Part shown: positions 21,125 through 21,654 of the stretch, one piece after another | Position numbering within the stretch: the stretch's first letter is position 1 | Layout of the letters: every line of letters starts with the position of its first letter | Assembly: GCA_965656195.1 (NCBI GenBank) | Contig: CBFHJL010000051.1 | Coordinates: 1-21,654 of the forward strand | Length of the DNA: 21,654 bases | Direction: 5' to 3' | From: Brumimicrobium sp965656195 | Lineage (GTDB): Bacteria; Bacteroidota; Bacteroidia; Flavobacteriales_D; Crocinitomicaceae | The notes under the pieces: model-generated | Databases searched by the model: none | What the model was told of the DNA's origin: nothing | Seen by the model: only the letters and a program-made list of their open reading frames with translations | Translations under genes and position numbers: made by a program

Positions 21125-21654
21125 TTATTCTTGTAAAAGTTCTTTCACGGCCTTCTCAATTTGTTCATCTTTTCCGTTAACAGAGTCCCTTGGACGATTA
21201 GCAATTTTAACATCTGGCTCTAACTGCTTGTTCTCAAGGTATCTTCCATCATTAATCTTAACTCCAACTTGAGGAATCCCAAATACCAAAGTTCGATCAA
21301 TCTGTGTTTCCCACCACACAGCAGTGGCTGTCCCGGGTACTGGCATCCCTACCAACTTGCCTATACCCAACGCCTTATAAGTTTCTGGAAACATATGTGC
21401 GTCTGAGTAATTCCCCTCTCCCATGAGAACAATAGAGGGTTTGTACCATTTAAACATGGGCTCAACTCCGAGACTTTGACCTCTTGGGGAAAGTTCAAAG
21501 TATTTTTCTCCATTTAAAAATGTTGCAAGGTCATCATGCAGCCATCCTCCACCATTAAATCTAGTATCGACGATAAGACCTTCTTTATTATTGTATTTCC
21601 CTAATGCATTATCATAAACAACTCTAAAGCTAGCATCGTTCATTCCCTTAACAT
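21125..21654 (-). CDS. Tricorn-type S41 family protease (partial, C-terminal part)
   Basis: The visible 176 codons are the C-terminal part of a carboxyl-terminal-processing-like serine protease. The frame stays open past the window edge (..VKGMNDASFR), so the ATG at 21643 is internal. Family signs are MNDASFRVVYDNALGKY, the LIVDTRFNGGGWLHDDLATFL strand-loop, and NYSDAHMFPETYKALGIGKLVG, where the Ser of SDA should be the nucleophile. ALGIGKLVGMPVPG continues the tricorn-core pattern. In Bacteroidota such proteins are large periplasmic or cytoplasmic peptidases with WD40-like beta-propellers and a PDZ domain N-terminal to this core. Those parts are outside the window. The last residues (DEQIEKAVKELLQE) are a normal C-terminus. 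Confidence 0.88.
   Translation of the reverse strand, partial: VKGMNDASFRVVYDNALGKYNNKEGLIVDTRFNGGGWLHDDLATFLNGEKYFELSPRGQSLGVEPMFKWYKPSIVLMGEGNYSDAHMFPETYKALGIGKLVGMPVPGTATAVWWETQIDRTLVFGIPQVGVKINDGRYLENKQLEPDVKIANRPRDSVNGKDEQIEKAVKELLQE

Overview
The window looks like chromosomal DNA of a marine-type Bacteroidota bacterium, probably a member of Flavobacteriales. Three things support this. The DNA is AT-rich. There is a type IX secretion (T9SS) sorting domain at the C-terminus of the 19136-20992 product, and promoters of the Bacteroidetes sigma form (TTG, 19 nt, TAnnTTTG) are visible upstream of the DksA-like gene and the dihydrouridine synthase gene. Many gene pairs are also of the usual Bacteroidota kind (DksA-like with lspA, DUF4286 with rsmA). 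I see no phage, insertion sequence, CRISPR array, rRNA or tRNA.

Layout. 1-621 (minus): a DksA-like regulator followed by the 5' part of lspA, which is cut by the window edge. 735-3571 (plus): a probable three-gene operon with a nitroreductase-family enzyme, a YqhD-type alcohol dehydrogenase and a GNAT-like protein of unknown role. 3580-4083 (minus): a secreted SPOR-domain protein. 4213-6891 (plus): a small acidic secreted or membrane protein, then a SulP transporter fused through a STAS domain to a beta-carbonic anhydrase, closed by a terminator. 6989-8996 (minus): aspS with a small YgjV-like membrane protein. 9151-10495 (plus): a tRNA-dihydrouridine synthase and a 59-residue protein whose 3' end lies in a perfect 21-bp inverted repeat. 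10713-14098 (plus): a DUF3108 exported protein with a strong terminator, then DUF4286 and rsmA overlapping by 4 nt, then mgtE. 14156-18479 (minus): a MORN/YwqK-type repeat protein, a LysE-family exporter and lepA. 18480-19135: a 656-bp stretch with no convincing gene. 19136-21654 (minus): a T9SS cargo protein and the C-terminal part of a tricorn-type S41 protease.

Most of the content is housekeeping: translation (aspS, lepA, rsmA, dus), ion and bicarbonate handling (mgtE, SulP-CA) and envelope proteins. The most unusual part is the lepA to T9SS-gene interval. It holds three identical 24-nt boxes, each directly downstream of a different GC-rich hairpin, plus extra hairpins and an orphan terminator on the minus strand. 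It looks like a tandem array of a small structured RNA or of a mobile regulatory unit, and I do not recognise the family. Second in interest is the 21-bp inverted repeat that embraces the end of the 59-residue gene.
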